Shown one piece after another: positions 41,080-54,361 of a stretch of 64,000 nucleotides of DNA. Source of the DNA: Hyaloperonospora brassicae (lineage: Eukaryota > Oomycota > Peronosporomycetes > Peronosporales > Peronosporaceae); NCBI GenBank assembly GCA_947650285.1, contig CANTFL010000094.1, forward strand, positions 1-64,000, given 5' to 3'. Position 1 is the first letter of the stretch. The number at the start of each line of letters is the position of its first letter. The notes under the pieces were generated by a model. It was given only the letters and a program-made list of their open reading frames with translations. It was not told the DNA's origin and made no database searches. Position numbers and translations under genes: made by a program.

Positions 41080-41810
41080 CCTTGGTATTGATCTGATCCC
41101 TCGATCTCGATCTGTTGTACATAAGTCGGCTATACGTCACGCTAAAGCTTCATAGAAAATACACGTGGTGTAAACCACATAGGTACAAGGGGCCGACCTC
41201 TTGGGAAGGTGACGCGTGTCTTCGTAAGTCGTGTGACCGATAGGCCTATCGATCTGTTACTTTTTTGAATTTGAAAGGTCACCAATAAACGGAGTTCATT
41301 GTGCTTTGAAGGACTTTGTCGCTTTCTATTTCGGGTTGAATCATTGGCCACCCGACGTCAAGAAAGTTGCATACTTTAATCAAGTTATATCCCTGGATTG
41401 TTTGGCCAGGGATCAATGAACGTCAACATAAACCCAACTGCAATCGGGCGCTCCTAGCACGTAAAGCAAAGGGTGCAAGATCGCGAGACGACTCATGGGG
41501 TCAAAATGCTCTCAAATCAAGTAGCTACGTTAGACAAGGCGATCTCGTAGAGATCAAGGTAACGAATATCGAGCACCTTTCAAGTACATTCGCTATCGTG
41601 TGAAGGTTTCCACGAGACGGCACCAATCCCAACCACGGTTAAGATTGGCATCGACTCGGGTACCTCTGGAAGTGTGCAATCCGCCTCACCGACAGGTACA
41701 CAAGGTGAGCAAAGCATATAACACGGAATCGGAGTACCCCCTCCATTAGTCGGTCGTTTCAGTGAAAGTGGAGAATTAAAATCGACTATTTAAAATAGCG
41801 ATCATAACTC
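41080..41810 (+). repeat. D-family LTR fragment, diverged
   Basis: It shares GGATTGTTTGGCCAGGGATC, CAAGATCGCGAGACG and CGGAATCGGAGTACCCCCT with the D-type LTRs (18583-19372 orientation). It starts in GATC-rich sequence and ends near AACTCCACCGG. Boundaries are approximate. Confidence 0.6.
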
Positions 41811-42600
41811 CACCGGACAACGTCGACGAAATCGGGTGGGTGACAGGCAGCAAAAAATTCGTCGATTTAGTCAGATAGGCAACCTACTAGCCTGCTGATA
41901 ACGAGCATTTATATTACATTGGCAAGATAGAATCGGTTATACTTATGATCAATATTTGTATAACATGGCTGATAATAATAATGAAAACGGCTGGGTGGCA
42001 AGAAAAGGAATCAAAAACCTGCGAGGCCAAATTAAGATGCTTTTGTATATTTGAATTAACCTGCCAAACTTCCCGGAACTATACACACCTCAGCACTAAT
42101 CATCATGGAATAATAAACGCAGATGACGACTCACATGTAGACGGGGACTGAACAGCGACTGTAAATTTACTGATGAAGTCTTGTATCAGATATGCACAAA
42201 GAAAGGCGGATATGGCTTAAAAAATGATCGTTGCACGTCTTCGGTATCGAATGGTGGGCGCAACAATCCTTTGTTTGGACGATTTTCTGATTAATAAGGG
42301 TGGATATTTGTCGACAATGAACTTAAATAGGGTATATGTCTCGTGGCATGAAGAACATTTGATTAGGTTTCAAGATCTTTCATGTCAAGCGAATAGAGCG
42401 TTTTAATCCTTGGGTCATATGGAAACGAATATACTGCAGAAACTGATATGTGCAGAAGTCTTTCAGGCCTGATGCAATGGAAGATGCGGTATATATTTTT
42501 TGAAAGCCGCATGTCTATTAGAATTGTTCGATGCACCCACCTTTAATGAAAAAATGTATGATACAAGCCTAATACTCATCGCGTTCGAATATTGGTAGGA
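41811..42600. other. Unassigned sequence
   Basis: Short AT-rich frames only (41945-42151, 42224-42406). No domain recognised. Confidence 0.4.
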
Positions 42601-43460
42601 AATATTTGCTCCTGTACTGAAGGGTACTAGTCAAGTAGCAGTGATTTGCTGCTGTCTTAACAGCTTTGTCGATAAACGCCGAGTTATCTAAATGCTAGGC
42701 CTGTTGATCTTTTTGCTAGTAAAGCAAAGCTACCTACTCCCATTTATCGACAGCTAATGAACGTGGCTAATGCGGTATTTTGTTGATCGCTGTCAAGATC
42801 CTCCTTCATGGAGCTGATAGCGGTTTCGCTGACGGGAAAAATATACTCTCAACCGCAGTCCATTCGATATTACTAAAATTGTTTAAGCCTTCATGCCAGG
42901 TGTGATATCCTTCCTCTTTTAATTTCGTCTTCATGATGGATGCGTTGATCGTTACCGTTGAACGGACCACTGAGTACTACCACATATAACATATCACCTC
43001 ATTACCTATCACTTGTAATTTCTAGAATGTTTTTAAAACAAATGTAGGTCCTTTTTAGACGTCACAAATACGTGAGCTTTAAGGGAGCGCGAGGTAGATA
43101 GTAGCGCAAAGGAAGCTCAGCGTAAAGTAAAGTTAATACTTTATATATCATACCATCTTGCTTGTTGACCAACTCTCTTAATCCTAGATTGATTATGTAT
43201 ACTACATTCTCCTGGTTAGATTTCTCGCTCACCACCTATTGCGCGCGTCTAGCAGCGATTACATGTTAATTTTATGATTAAATACTCGGCCTATATAAAT
43301 CGATAAGTGGAGCTGCAAAAAACAAAGTACCTTTCCTGGGAATATTTCATCAATTTTGCCTAAACTAAGTACTGTAAATGAATGATTTACTTCGATAATA
43401 TATATACATATATTTTCTAAATAAATGACTTAAAAGGGGCTCACCTCTTTTAAGAAAATA
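42600..43460 (-). mobile_element. I: heavily decayed family-A fragment (gag N-terminus and 5' LTR)
   Basis: GATTTGCTGCTGTCTTAACAG (42644 onwards) is the reverse complement of the gag segment around CTGTTGAGACAGCAGCAATT. From about 42985 a degraded LTR follows, identifiable by CACCACCTATTGCGCGCGTC. Ends are uncertain. Confidence 0.55.
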
Positions 43461-43899
43461 TGCTAACGGCGAACCGATTTAGCTGTCATGTAATACGCGA
43501 CTGACGCATGTTATCGGCAACGTTACTAGAAAGTGCATAATAGATCTTGGATCGCAAGCATCTACTTGAATACGGTGGATCGGAATATTTATCTCATCGC
43601 TGGTCCGAGTACTTAAGTCGATCGAGTTGGGTCTTATCATGCACCGCAGTCGGGATCGTGGCATCACAGCAACAACATCTCTAGCGATGTAACAGCTGAC
43701 AAGTGCACTAGTAAACGGCCATTTAGCTGAAAGCGTTTAAAGAGAAGAGCTGACGCATGAAACTTGAAACGCGTCACTGCACGTACAGGATGTCTGACGT
43801 GAATAGGAACACTTGCCAAGTCGAAACAGATAGGTGATGGTGCTCGGACAGGTGTAGATGAAACAAGCATGAGCACAAGAACTAATTTGCGGGGGAAAC
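43461..43899. other. Unassigned sequence
   Basis: Possibly decayed interior of G. ORF 43664-43876 is unrecognised. Confidence 0.3.
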
Positions 43900-45133
43900 T
43901 CGTGTAGCATCACAATCCTGAAAGGTTGGCATACAGCGACAACCGGTGAACGTATGCGTGTACATCACGCATACCTTGTTTGGGTCTCAGGAGCTCTGAT
44001 CGAGCCCTGAACTCAGCCCTTGGCGGCTTAAACGGTCGTTTGAGCCGGGTGTTAAAAGCGTCTAGCGACTTAGAAGCGGATGGGTTGCTCATCTCCAGCC
44101 TTAAGGCCCAATTCTTGGCACTTCCTGCCTAGTGAATTTGAGCAAATGTGAGTTTCATTTGCTTATTGTCGATGCGACGTGCCTTTATGGCTCTGTCTAA
44201 TTCTACGAACCAGAACAACAGGGAGTCTTCCTCGGCCCCTATGTACTTGGAGATGTCAACTTTTAAATTTTGAGGCGACGCGTGTGCGTCGTCCCGCCCA
44301 CAGCAGCATTCATTTGCCGCTATCTCAACAGCTCTGTCTGTTGAGCAACAAATTATATCAATTGCTCAGACTGTTAAGAGTCTTGATTGTGAAGCAAGGC
44401 TAATTTCTCTCGCTTGGCGCCACGTTCATGTCGAATGAACCTGGCGATGGTGACATGTTGTTGGTCTCTGTCAAGAGATTTTATATATAGCGGTAACGCC
44501 AATGTCGCTCACGTGAGAGCTCATTCGCCCTACCGCGACCCGTTCGAGATCACTAAAATGGTCGAAGCCTTCACGTGTGACGTGATAGCTCTCTTCCTTA
44601 TCCATCATGTTCATGATAGATAAAATTCTTGATCTCTGGAAGGACTACAAATTGCTACAAGGTGTAACGGGGCATGCTCTTGCTCAAATAACTGAGCAAG
44701 GCCTTGACATGATAACAATGCAAGGATGCGTACGATCGACGTCAGGTGCAATTGGCGTGAAGAAGCGCGACCAAGAAAATACACAACCCGACAGCTCTCT
44801 CTTGACGGAAAAGTAGAACTGTTTATTTAATATAGTTATGTTTCCTACTAAATCATCTTTCGTCTTAATCTAACTATATTGAACTAATGTCTCCTATGTG
44901 GGTTCTCTGTCCACCACCCATTGCGCGTGTCCAGCAGCGATTGGTGGTTAAATTGGTTTATGTACACGGTACGTCAACCAAGAAGTGGACCCCTCCACGA
45001 ATATTACCCTTAGAGATAATATTCCGACAACATCGCTTTTCTCGAGTGATGTTGATTAAATATCGGCAATATCTATAATATTCAAATTGGTACTTTAGTA
45101 CCAACTTTTATATAACGGTCTCACCCCGTTACC
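43900..45133 (-). mobile_element. G: family-A' fragment with 5' LTR and decayed gag
   Basis: 5' LTR at 44663-45133 (471 bp, ending GTTACC instead of GTTACA). Left of it, the primer-site region CTTGTAGCA and gag remnants on the minus strand run to about 43900 (SNPSASKSLDAFNTRLKRPF at 43910-44092). The remainder is lost. Confidence 0.7.
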
Positions 45134-46031
45134 TTAGGTTCAAATCGCCGAAAAGTCAACACTTCGTCCTCATGATCTCTAATATACTATTGTTTCAACC
45201 TTAAAAAGGGGCACGTGCGGTCCAAATATAAGTAAGTTGAATATTACGCTGATTCTCCAAAAGATCCGCCTCGGTATATTGGCACACTTGGCTGCCGACG
45301 TGGCGTTGTCTCGTCTAGATTCGACCTGAAGATTGCTTGTCTTTTATGTCATAGGGGTCTGGACAATTTTACTGTGCTCGACTGCATGCATAAAAGAGAG
45401 CAACACAAAAAGTGGCTTAATGTTTGAGTGACTGGGCGTGAGATGTCATCGACAACTAATGGTTCTATCTTGAAGTGGGTGTGCTACCAGACTATGTGAT
45501 AAAATAAATAAGTTAAATCAGCAGAGACGCTCAGCAAATAGTACCTTGAAATGACCACAGAAATTTGCAGCAAAGGGGCAGATGTGCAGCTGAGCGTTAT
45601 TTCCGATAAACTATGATACGCCTGCCTCAAGAAAATGTAACGTGACGGCATAAGGATTCAAGCTACTTTGCTCGGATTTCTAGTAGTCGTGTACGTCATT
45701 TTGCATCGACCTTATGTTTAGAATTCTAGGTAGATTTGCCCTGTCAAATCTCCAGCGGGAGCCCGAATATGCGACTTAGAGGCTACAAGTCGTCCTGTTT
45801 TGCCGCTCACGAAACATAGACAGAGCACTTAAAGTGATTTAACCTCATTTCACATTTCCGTTTCGCTTTTGATGTTGTATTAGCGGGTATCTCGTCCGAT
45901 TCATTTTCGATCAACGTGGCGAATCCGTACTAGCAAGTTCCCCTTTACTTAGCTCTCAAGTGGAGCGGTCGAAGCGAGGATACGTGCTAGACAGAAGCAA
46001 CGTACTGAACTCCATTTCAGCTCTTTGATTC
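45134..46031. other. Unassigned sequence
   Basis: No long ORF, repeat or RNA gene recognised. Confidence 0.4.
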
Positions 46032-46562
46032 TGTAGCGGAGCTACACACCTCCTTAAGTCAGAGGAAGACTTTAACGATCAATAAGCAACAATGGTTCTT
46101 CGAATCCGACTCAAAGGGTCAGCAGATCCGAGAGCTAAGGTTTAATTCACAGAACCCGACTTAAAGCGCCAAAAAGCTCAGAGAGCTTACGGTCCCTGTT
46201 CCAGGGGGACCCAACCAATTCAGACTTTCAACGCACAGAGTGCAAGGAGTAGCTGCCATATCAAGGCGTTGCTACCTCTTCAAAGATCACAAGACGCCTC
46301 AAAGAGGCACGTGTCTATCGGATCAAAATGGGAACTGTATTTAATTTCTTCTTGTAACCTAAAAGAACACCTTAGAACAAAGTAATTAACCTACTCGCTA
46401 ATGTCCTAAATGAACCTCTCAAAAGATCTCGTAATCAACGGTTGACAGACATCAGTCTTCAACAATTGATACTGTGTTCTGATATTACTTTAAAAGGGGA
46501 CCCCATTCCTTGTGTGCACCACACAAATTGTCGACTACCAGGAAACGTGTAACCCCTATACA
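46032..46562 (-). repeat. 3' LTR of B
   Basis: 531 bp, TGTAGCGGAG to CCTATACA. It is longer than its partner because a segment around AACCCGACTTAAAG is partly duplicated. Confidence 0.8.
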
Positions 46563-46574
46563 CCCCCTTTCTTT
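46563..46574 (-). other. Polypurine tract of B
   Basis: Read on the minus strand, AAAGAAAGGGGG directly precedes the 3' LTR. Confidence 0.7.
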
Positions 46575-46629
46575 AGACTGACGTTACCACAAAACGTCAA
46601 TCAAATTCTCTTCTTGAAGAGGACGGTGT

Positions 46630-47670
46630 GTGTGCGCTTCAACCTTCACGGTTGGCAATACACAAAACACCAAGGCATCGCCACCCCATAAGTCCCCGAC
46701 TCTCTCTTCCTACCTCGGCATTGATGTAGGGGTAAATAATGGTAGCGATACCGATATCCATGGTGACGAGAAGACAATGTCCGACTCACCAGTACAAGAG
46801 GCACCACCTCATACTGCACCAAACCCATTTGCCGAGCGTGGCGAAGACAACGCGCCATCGACGCCGCATCAAACACCCATCGTGGGAGATGCCATCATCA
46901 CCAATCTGCTTGATGATCAACAACAGTTGGCTATAAAACGAGAGGAGAGCGCTCAGCGCCGTTTGCAGCTTGCTGCAACGCTTGAGGGTCGTCGTGGCTA
47001 TCTGTTCACACCACTCAGTATGGAAGAGCGTATACCTCAAACGACAGGTCTCTCTTTTGCAACGTGGATTTTTGGCGCTGAGTCAACATCTTCTGATGAG
47101 GTGTGAAGTCGACAGGCACTTTGCGAGAGGTACCTGCAACCTTACTTGACGACTCAGAGTTACTACAAGTTGAGACTTGATACGCAATCACGGGGTGCAC
47201 CGGTTCCACCGATGAAGGGTATACCCATCCTCCTATTAGCAGGCGAATCTCAAGAGGAAGAAGACAACGCTTTTGTTCGCTGGGTGCATCGGAAACGACA
47301 CCTTAGCAGCGTGAAAGCTCTCTTAGCAAGTGCCGATGTGGCATATGTTAGTCTAGAACGAAAGCTTCGGTATGATCACGCCAAGCTTAAGGCCAGAGGC
47401 CAGTTGCCCACTCGCACACGCTATTCTCCGGCTGTGTCGGCTGATGTGGGGTTGGTCAAGCGGTTCCCAACTACCCACCTGCCTCCACCACTATTGTTGA
47501 GAAGCGCTCTCGGTCGAGGGATGACCCCTGCCACGATGTTCAAAAACATCAACGGCGTATGGGCAATCCTGCCGAAGGGGTTTCTCAAACTCCCACGAGT
47601 TCTCCGACTCCGGGTACTCTTGCCACTTCACCAGATACTGGTATTGACCCTGACGACGACGTCGTTTTAG
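46630..47670 (+). pseudogene. B antisense ORFs between pol and 3' LTR
   Basis: Two plus frames, 46630-47106 (158 codons) and 47146-47670 (174 codons), run opposite to pol. The first is Pro/Ser/acidic, then Gln/Arg-rich and helical (DDQQQLAIKREESAQRRLQL). The second is basic and overlaps the chromodomain. The position and composition match the antisense ORFs of family A, though I see no clear residue-level alignment. Possibly one gene broken by a frameshift. Confidence 0.45.
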
Positions 47671-48035
47671 GAGTCGCTTCACATGGAACTGGTGGTTTCT
47701 TGCTCATCGAGCAGCATCGGAAGTGGTCGGTATACGAAAGGAAGAGTACGAGAAGGTGCTTCTCGAGATGAGTAGTCTCCGTGAAACAGTGGGTAAGACC
47801 CGGAAGGCGTATGAAGCGATGCGAGCCTGTGTCAAGGTGTTCGAGGTGGATTAAGCCCGTTTCCAGTCATTCGATTTGGGCCAAGCCCGGACAGAGGCTC
47901 AGCTTGACTTCCTAATAAGTATTCAGCAAATGATGGCAAGGCCGACCTATGCGGCGCAAGCGCATGTAAGTTCATGTGGGACGGATACCAATACGGCTTA
48001 AGCAATCCAACGTAGAACACAGGGTGTGTGCGCAA
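47491..48035 (-). pseudogene. B chromodomain and integrase C-terminal tail
   Basis: 47491-47682 encodes YQYLVKWQEYPESENSWEFE, a chromodomain. 47832-48035 starts with RTHPVFYVGLLKPYW, matching [15 protein letters not shown] of family A after the GPY/F module. Frames are separated by stops. Confidence 0.75.
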
Positions 48036-48480
48036 TTTGAGCGGAAGGCTGAGCGTATACGCAATTCCATTCTTGGCGACGACCGTGACAGGTCAAATGA
48101 AGCGCGGACGCAACTTAGTCTTGAAGACGGCAGACGCTACATTTGTAGGCAAGTTTTTAGCATTGGGTAGAACTTGGTCTACGCACTCATAACGTTCAAT
48201 ACAACCTCTGCCTTTAGCATCAGCTTATTCCTTTTGCATTTCTTACCTACCAGCCAGTGAGTGACGCACATGTCGTAAGACTATCAAAAGCGTTGCGAGA
48301 GACTCGCTTACCTGTTTTTGAACACTAGCAGGGCTGATATAAGCAAGCCGATCGGCAACTCCTCCCCCTCTAAGCCCTAAACCACACAGTGGTAGCGTTT
48401 ACGGAACGCGAGGGTGTGTGAGACCATTCACACAACGGTGTGTAGACGGTAGAGGCATGCACGGATTTGTTCAACGCAAA

Positions 48481-49160
48481 CTAAACGACAGGTAGCATCG
48501 GACTCCAACACTTAGACGTTTCAGTGCAAACACTGCGCAAGATGTCACTGATGATAAAATTCACTCTCTCGGTTTGACCATCTGTCTGAGAATGATCCGC
48601 TGCGGAAATTGCTACACGTGTGCCGATCACCTGGAAGATGTGTCTCCAAAAATTACCAGTGAAGCGATGATCTCTATCAGAGACAATTGACAACGGCAAA
48701 CCGTGTTGTCGGAACACTCGATCTATAAACAGCGTAGCTGTACCTTCACCATCGATGGTATCCGGCACCGCCGTTAAATGAGCCATCTTGCTCAAACGGT
48801 CAACAAAGACCGCAATACCCGTATTGCCATACGAATCTTAGTGTAAAACGAACAGGAAATCCGTGCTGATGGACTCCCAACACTCCCTGGGTATGGGCAA
48901 ACTAGCCAGCGTCGCGGCCGCGTGGGCTGAGGATTTCACCCGTTGACACGTTTCACACATACGCACATATGTGCTTACCCATTTGTAAAGTTTAGGCCAC
49001 CAATAACATTGGCTAACTGAGCCGTAAGTATTCTCACGACCGAGGTGACCACTCTACGCAGTATCATGTGCCTCATAGAGGATCCGATACTTCAACTCCT
49101 CATCATGAGGGACAACGATGCGAGGTGTATCCTCCATATCTGTGTCATAGCACAACAGGC
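48481..49160 (-). pseudogene. B integrase
   Basis: 48481-48795 carries SDRDHRFTGNFW and TDGQTERVN, catalytic D and E regions. Upstream on the minus strand near 48930-48965 the finger CETCQRVK is readable in another frame. Confidence 0.78.
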
Positions 49161-49379
49161 CTTGGTCGATGGAAGATTAATGTAGCCTCGCACGCAAACG
49201 TGTCGACAATTTAATGTCTGAGTCGTTAAACTCCTGGATCCCTAGAGCACTTAGCAGCGCTACATAGTGTTCATCGTTGTCATATGTCAAAAAAATGAGG
49301 TCAGTGACCGACGACGACAGCGTCGTTACATGAGCAAGCTCATAGTCAGCCCGCGGGACAACGCATCAGCAAAGCATTC

Positions 49380-50818
49380 TGCTTGCCCGGCTTGTACTTC
49401 ACATTGAAGTTGTATTCTGCAAAGAAGGAGAGCAAACGATTCATTTGCTGACAAAGGTGTGGCGACTGGGTCGCAGTTCGTAGTGACGCATGATCGGTCT
49501 AGACCACAAAAGGCTAAGAGCCAAGCAGATGAACTCTGAATTTGACTAAAGCGAACTTCATCGCAAGTAGCTCTTTGTCATGAACAGGATAGTTTTTCTC
49601 CGCAGCTTTTAGCTGTCGGGACTCAAACGCAATGACGCGTTCCCGTCCATCAGAATCTGTCTGGAACAGGGCGCTGCCAATGGAAAAGTCAGATGCGTCA
49701 CAGACGACACTGAAAGATCGATCAGGATCAGGCAAAGCCAAGATTGGCGCATGAAGAAGACTCTCTTTTACTGATTGAAAAGCATCATGCTCAATGCTAG
49801 TCCAGCACCGTTCCACATCCTTTTAAGGAGATTGAATAATGGCCGAGCCATATCTGCGTAATTTGCACTGTACTTGTGCAAGTAATTGGCAAGGCCAAGC
49901 CACTTACGTAAATCCTTTTAATTCTTTGGAACCGGCCAATCAACTATGGCTTTCACCTTAGCGGGATCCGCTCTAAGGCCACGATTCCCAATGAATCACC
50001 CTAAAAAGAAATCTTATCTGCACCAAAGATGCACTTAGATGCGTTGGCATACAACTTGTTTGTGCGCAAGCACTCGAGCAATGATCCTAAATAGTCGATA
50101 TGATTATCTACACATGACCGGCCATTCATAGCACGACTGTGGACAAAGTTGTCATCAAAGTACGTCTGTGCATATCATCGGTGAGGTCTAAACAATTGTG
50201 TCAAAAGACGATAAAAGCCGGGTATTTGATAACTCGTGGGGCATAACAAGCCACTACCAGAGCATACCGCTCGAGGTGCTGACTGCTGTCAGCGGAATAT
50301 CGATTTTTCGCATGAGCAGTAACCATTAACTAAGTCGAGCGCACTTTACATTGTACATCCCACCATATTGTTCTGAAGAACATCCTTCCTAGGAAATGTT
50401 GTCTAAGCCGGGATGGTGGCCGCATTAAGATCATTGTAAGCATGAACAATGCGCCACTTTCCATTAGGCTTTTTGACGCAGAAGGTCGGTGTGGAATGGG
50501 GAGGTTTGCTCCCACAAACCATACCCGCCGCGCGCTTAGACCGAGAGAAGCCGTCAATGGTGTCACAATGTTTCTTCGGTATAGGCCACTGCCGTGATAC
50601 GCAGTATATAGTTCTAGGAACTAGGTCAATTTCGTGACGCACACTCTATCAGGAGGTAAGACAGACGGCGGGTCGTGACACACCACGTCTTTGAATTCCT
50701 TTACCAAAGGATAGATAGGATCAAGAGGACAATTAAGGTTCGCGGATCCACTACGGGCATCCAATGCTGCCTTCGTGTCCTCAAGGACGGACTCCTCCAA
50801 TGACGAGGATGAGTTCAA
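49380..50818 (-). pseudogene. B reverse transcriptase and RNase H
   Basis: RNase H: 49514-49816 with VCDASDFSIGSALF and VHDKELLAMKFAL. RT: 50403-50642 with WRIVHAYNDLNAATIPA. A catalytic TYFDDNFVHSRAMNG can be read on the minus strand near 50130-50170. Several stops and shifts separate these pieces. Confidence 0.78.
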
Positions 50819-51560
50819 TCTAACGTCGAGTCAAATGACCACTAATTAGGATATCTTTTCGGCTTGCAAGTCTTGGCGAAAGTCGCCATCTGACATTGCG
50901 TCTAGTTCGAAGAGAGCTTCCATGGATGGAAGAGTTGCGAGACGCATGCTACCATCAACATGACCAGTTACTCCATTACCAAGGGTATATAGTGTATAAA
51001 TATTATTTTACGATGTGACGTTTATGACGTGGGGCGCTAAACAGTTGCCACCCGATGCTGGGGTTGATTCCTCATAGAAACCTTACGCCTACTAGAGGCC
51101 AAGACAGTAGGGTCACCCTTGTTGCTATTTATCTTATCACGCTCTATACGAGAGCTCATGTCTTAAACGACATCGAGTAAAGAGTTACGTAACTCGAACA
51201 CTTCACCCAGAGGATTTACACGTACCACTTCACGTACAGCATCCGGTCCTAGCCCTGAAAACTATGGCTCCTTGCCAACAATTTCATTACCGACATTCAG
51301 CGAGGTGCCATATCGGCCGCTCTCACTTAATGGAATTTCACGTGCCACCCCACTCCCGTCAGAGGAAATAAATTCTTGATGTCTTAGCCCCAGGCCAACC
51401 ATGCCTGCAGCATGCAGTGACTAATTATCACAACGAGTATCACTCAACGGAGTATAGCTCTCTTCACATGCGGTAAAAGAGCTCCGCTCAATTTTAACGT
51501 CATTGACATTGGAGTTAATTAACTCTGACATAACAATGTCCAGCACATTGACAACTTCCG

Positions 51561-52037
51561 TCAATGGCTCGCGTCAACAGCGCTTTCTCGCCTATCAAGG
51601 GTGGGTTCATGACTCTCCAAAGCTTCGCTAGGAACATTGCGCGTGGCGACTAAAATCTTAGACCTCCAATCAATCCATGGCTCATGGCGTTCAAGCCGAG
51701 CCCTACTTAATATGAGATCATATCTCGAATCTAAATCGAGGACAAGACAGCGTGTAATGCTGTAAAAAGATATAAACTTCACGCCCAAGTTCAACGCAAC
51801 TTTAGGCACATTAACGCGACTACCCGTCGATAGACGAACGGTGATCAAATCAACTTCATGCGCTTTGAGTGCTTTAGCGTATCGCTTACTTCTCTCAAGG
51901 GAAAGACGTCTAGCATAATTGCATGACGTTATACAATCGATTAGGACCGACCAATGCTTCTTAAAGACTTTAATTTTCGCCTCGATGACTAACAACCTGG
52001 CTTGTATCCACGCTCTGTGGTGGCGGGAACAGAGCAC
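51561..52037 (-). pseudogene. pro: B aspartic protease remnant
   Basis: LIDCITSCNYARRLSLERS corresponds to the family-A VDCGASNNFVRRQSLEG, with the catalytic Asp kept and the Gly lost. CLVLDLDSRYDLILSRARLE matches the downstream flap region. Confidence 0.65.
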
Positions 52038-52049
52038 ATTGGGGCTACA

Positions 52050-54194
52050 CCCTGTTTTACTCTACCTCGTAGAGAAGTGACAGAACTCAGTTCTACTTTA
52101 GTAGGGCGCCCCGCACCTACTGGGTGTCGACGTTTCCTCGTGCCATACCAGGTTTCTGGTTGTGGCTGGGGGTTCGACCCATATGAGTCGGTTGTTGCTT
52201 ACGCAAAGGACAATAGGACGCAAGTGTTTAATGCTTCCGCACACATAACAGCGTTTTACTTACTATCATTGCTCTGCAAACTAAAGCTCCGCTTCACCTT
52301 TATCGTCAGCAAGGCTAAGATCCATCGGTTCTGGCCTATAGGAAGACGAGGTGCTCGCAGAGGTTGCTTCTGCAAAGCTTGGGTTGTATCTGTGGTAAAG
52401 CGACCATGGAAATTCGCTATAGGGGAACTAATCGCATTCCCGTTATGTCCGAGCCACGTAACGGTTATCGGCCCGGTCCCACATCTGGTGAGATCGCGTC
52501 CATTGAACAGTCAGACTAAAATGGATATCAGATCGGGCAGGTTGGAACCTGTGATCTTGGATCAAGGTATGAGGCGGAAGGTAATGTTGGCGATCAGTCG
52601 ATCAAAAAGGGAACCGCGATCAGCAAGGCAATCGAGATCAAGGAGGCAATCTAGATCATGATTAGTGATTGAGATCGTGATCAGTGATCAGGTACACGAT
52701 CGAGATCAGGTGTATGATCGAAATCAGGTTGGTGTGGAGCACACCATGTGATTCGCGATCAACAAGGAGATCACGATCAGGAAGCGATCGAGATCGTGAT
52801 CAGGGATCAAATATGTGATCGCGATCAGATAAGTACATCAGGTGTGGGCCGCGCAAGTACAAGATCGCTACCGTCTAGAGAGAGCGTCATGTGGCAAACG
52901 ATGTCCAAGACATGAGGATAGGGATAGGGTTGTTGGGTTTGATTGGTTAACATTAAACAGAGTTCAATTTGCTTCAACACGTGTCGACTTCTCCTCCGGG
53001 CGGATCATTGGCCACTCGACGTCAAGGAAAGGTTTACATACTTTAATCAAGTGATATCCCTGGATTATTTGGCCAGGGATCAAGATCTCTTAAACAACAC
53101 CCCAACTGCGACTGGACACAGGAAACCCTTTGGGGTTGAGGACCCAAGATCGCGAGACGGATCAAGTGGTCAGAAGGCTCGCGAATCAAGGTCTACATTT
53201 GGACAAGGCGATCTGTTACAGATCAGGGTGACTCATATCGAGCACCCCACAAACATACAAGTGATAGCGTGACGAATTCCACGTGATCACACCGACCCTG
53301 ATCGTGGTGTGAAGATTTCCACACCGTGATCGACCCTCGACCCCATCGCAAACACGGTCCCGTTTTTCATTGACTCGAGTCTACCTGGAAGAGTGCAACT
53401 TGCCCTACCGAAGGGTACACAAGGTGAGGGAGACAATTAAGAACACGGAATCGGAGTACCCCCTCTGTTAGTCGGTCGTCCGGGCGCCAGTGGACAGTTG
53501 GGATCGACTCCTCAAAAGAGCGATTTCCACTCCACCACATACCTATTCCAAATAAGTCTGGCCGACTTGAAGTTGTGCTCAGCATTTTGAGCGATGCTAA
53601 CAGCTCTCTCAAAAGTAGAGGGATAGATCCGAAACACCTCGGTCCTGAAAAAGCCATTATCGAAGACCTTCCATGAAGACATTCACACAGACTGTCTCAG
53701 GGAGAGGGTCAGAATGCATCGCAGTCATCAGAGGTTCAAACGCTTGGACATTGTCCATTAACTCATTTTTACCCCGACGGGTAGACAAGAAGCGTAAGCG
53801 CACGCAATAAGCCTGGTTAGGCAGCAAGAAAACTCGCAATGTCTAACCTGAGCGAATCCCGTGTGGAAAACGCCAAGTCGACCAACGTTCCACACGTTAG
53901 AGCCCACTCTCTAGCTCTTCCATCGAGCTTCGAGATAGCCGACGAGACCCGCTGGTTGTCCAGTGAGAAAAGGCCAGAGTTCATGGACATTTCAATCTTA
54001 CGGATCCAGAGGGTCAGGTTTTCCCCCTCCTTCCCGGAGTAATGTTTAACGTCCACCCGGAGGGGACGAGGCTTAGCCTCTTCATCTGGCATCGCCACGT
54101 AGCGTGTTGGCATAGCCGACGCTACTCGGTTCTGAACCTGCCCTAAATGGGCCGTTTCATACTGCATGAAGGTCTCGACTCGTGCATTGAGCAC
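52050..54194 (-). pseudogene. gag: B gag, split by a D-type fragment
   Basis: N-terminal part 53540-54194 (VRVFLLPNQAYCVR after VDVKHYSGKEGENLTLWIRK). A degenerate knuckle, CYVCGSIKHLRP, is readable on the minus strand near 52200-52250. The two are separated by 52490-53535. Confidence 0.6.
52490..53535 (+). repeat. D-family fragment inserted in B gag
   Basis: 52490-52930 is GATC-dense like the D interior. From about 52970 the D LTR is recognisable (CTTCTCCTCCGGGCGGATC, CAAGATCGCGAGACGGATC, CGGAATCGGAGTACCCCCT), ending at CTCCACCA near 53535. It fits an interior remnant plus 3' LTR on the plus strand. No target duplication resolved. Confidence 0.6.
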
Positions 54195-54361
54195 ATCGAG
54201 ACCTTGTGCAGCTAGAAATTACACATACTCTGGGCCTACGGCCGCGGTCAGCTTATCTAGCGCGACCTTTTGGGCCTCAGAGAGAAGTGTGGATTGCTAC
54301 ATCCTCACAGAGGATCAGCCGTTACCGACTCAGCCGTAGATTGACAACTAGTGCTACCTAA

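Noticed and set aside
36534..45133. One 8.6-kb element bounded by the two near-identical A' LTRs
   Set aside because: The left LTR has its own perfect TTATT duplication and no polypurine tract beside it, and the interval contains elements in both orientations. Two separate insertions explain it better.
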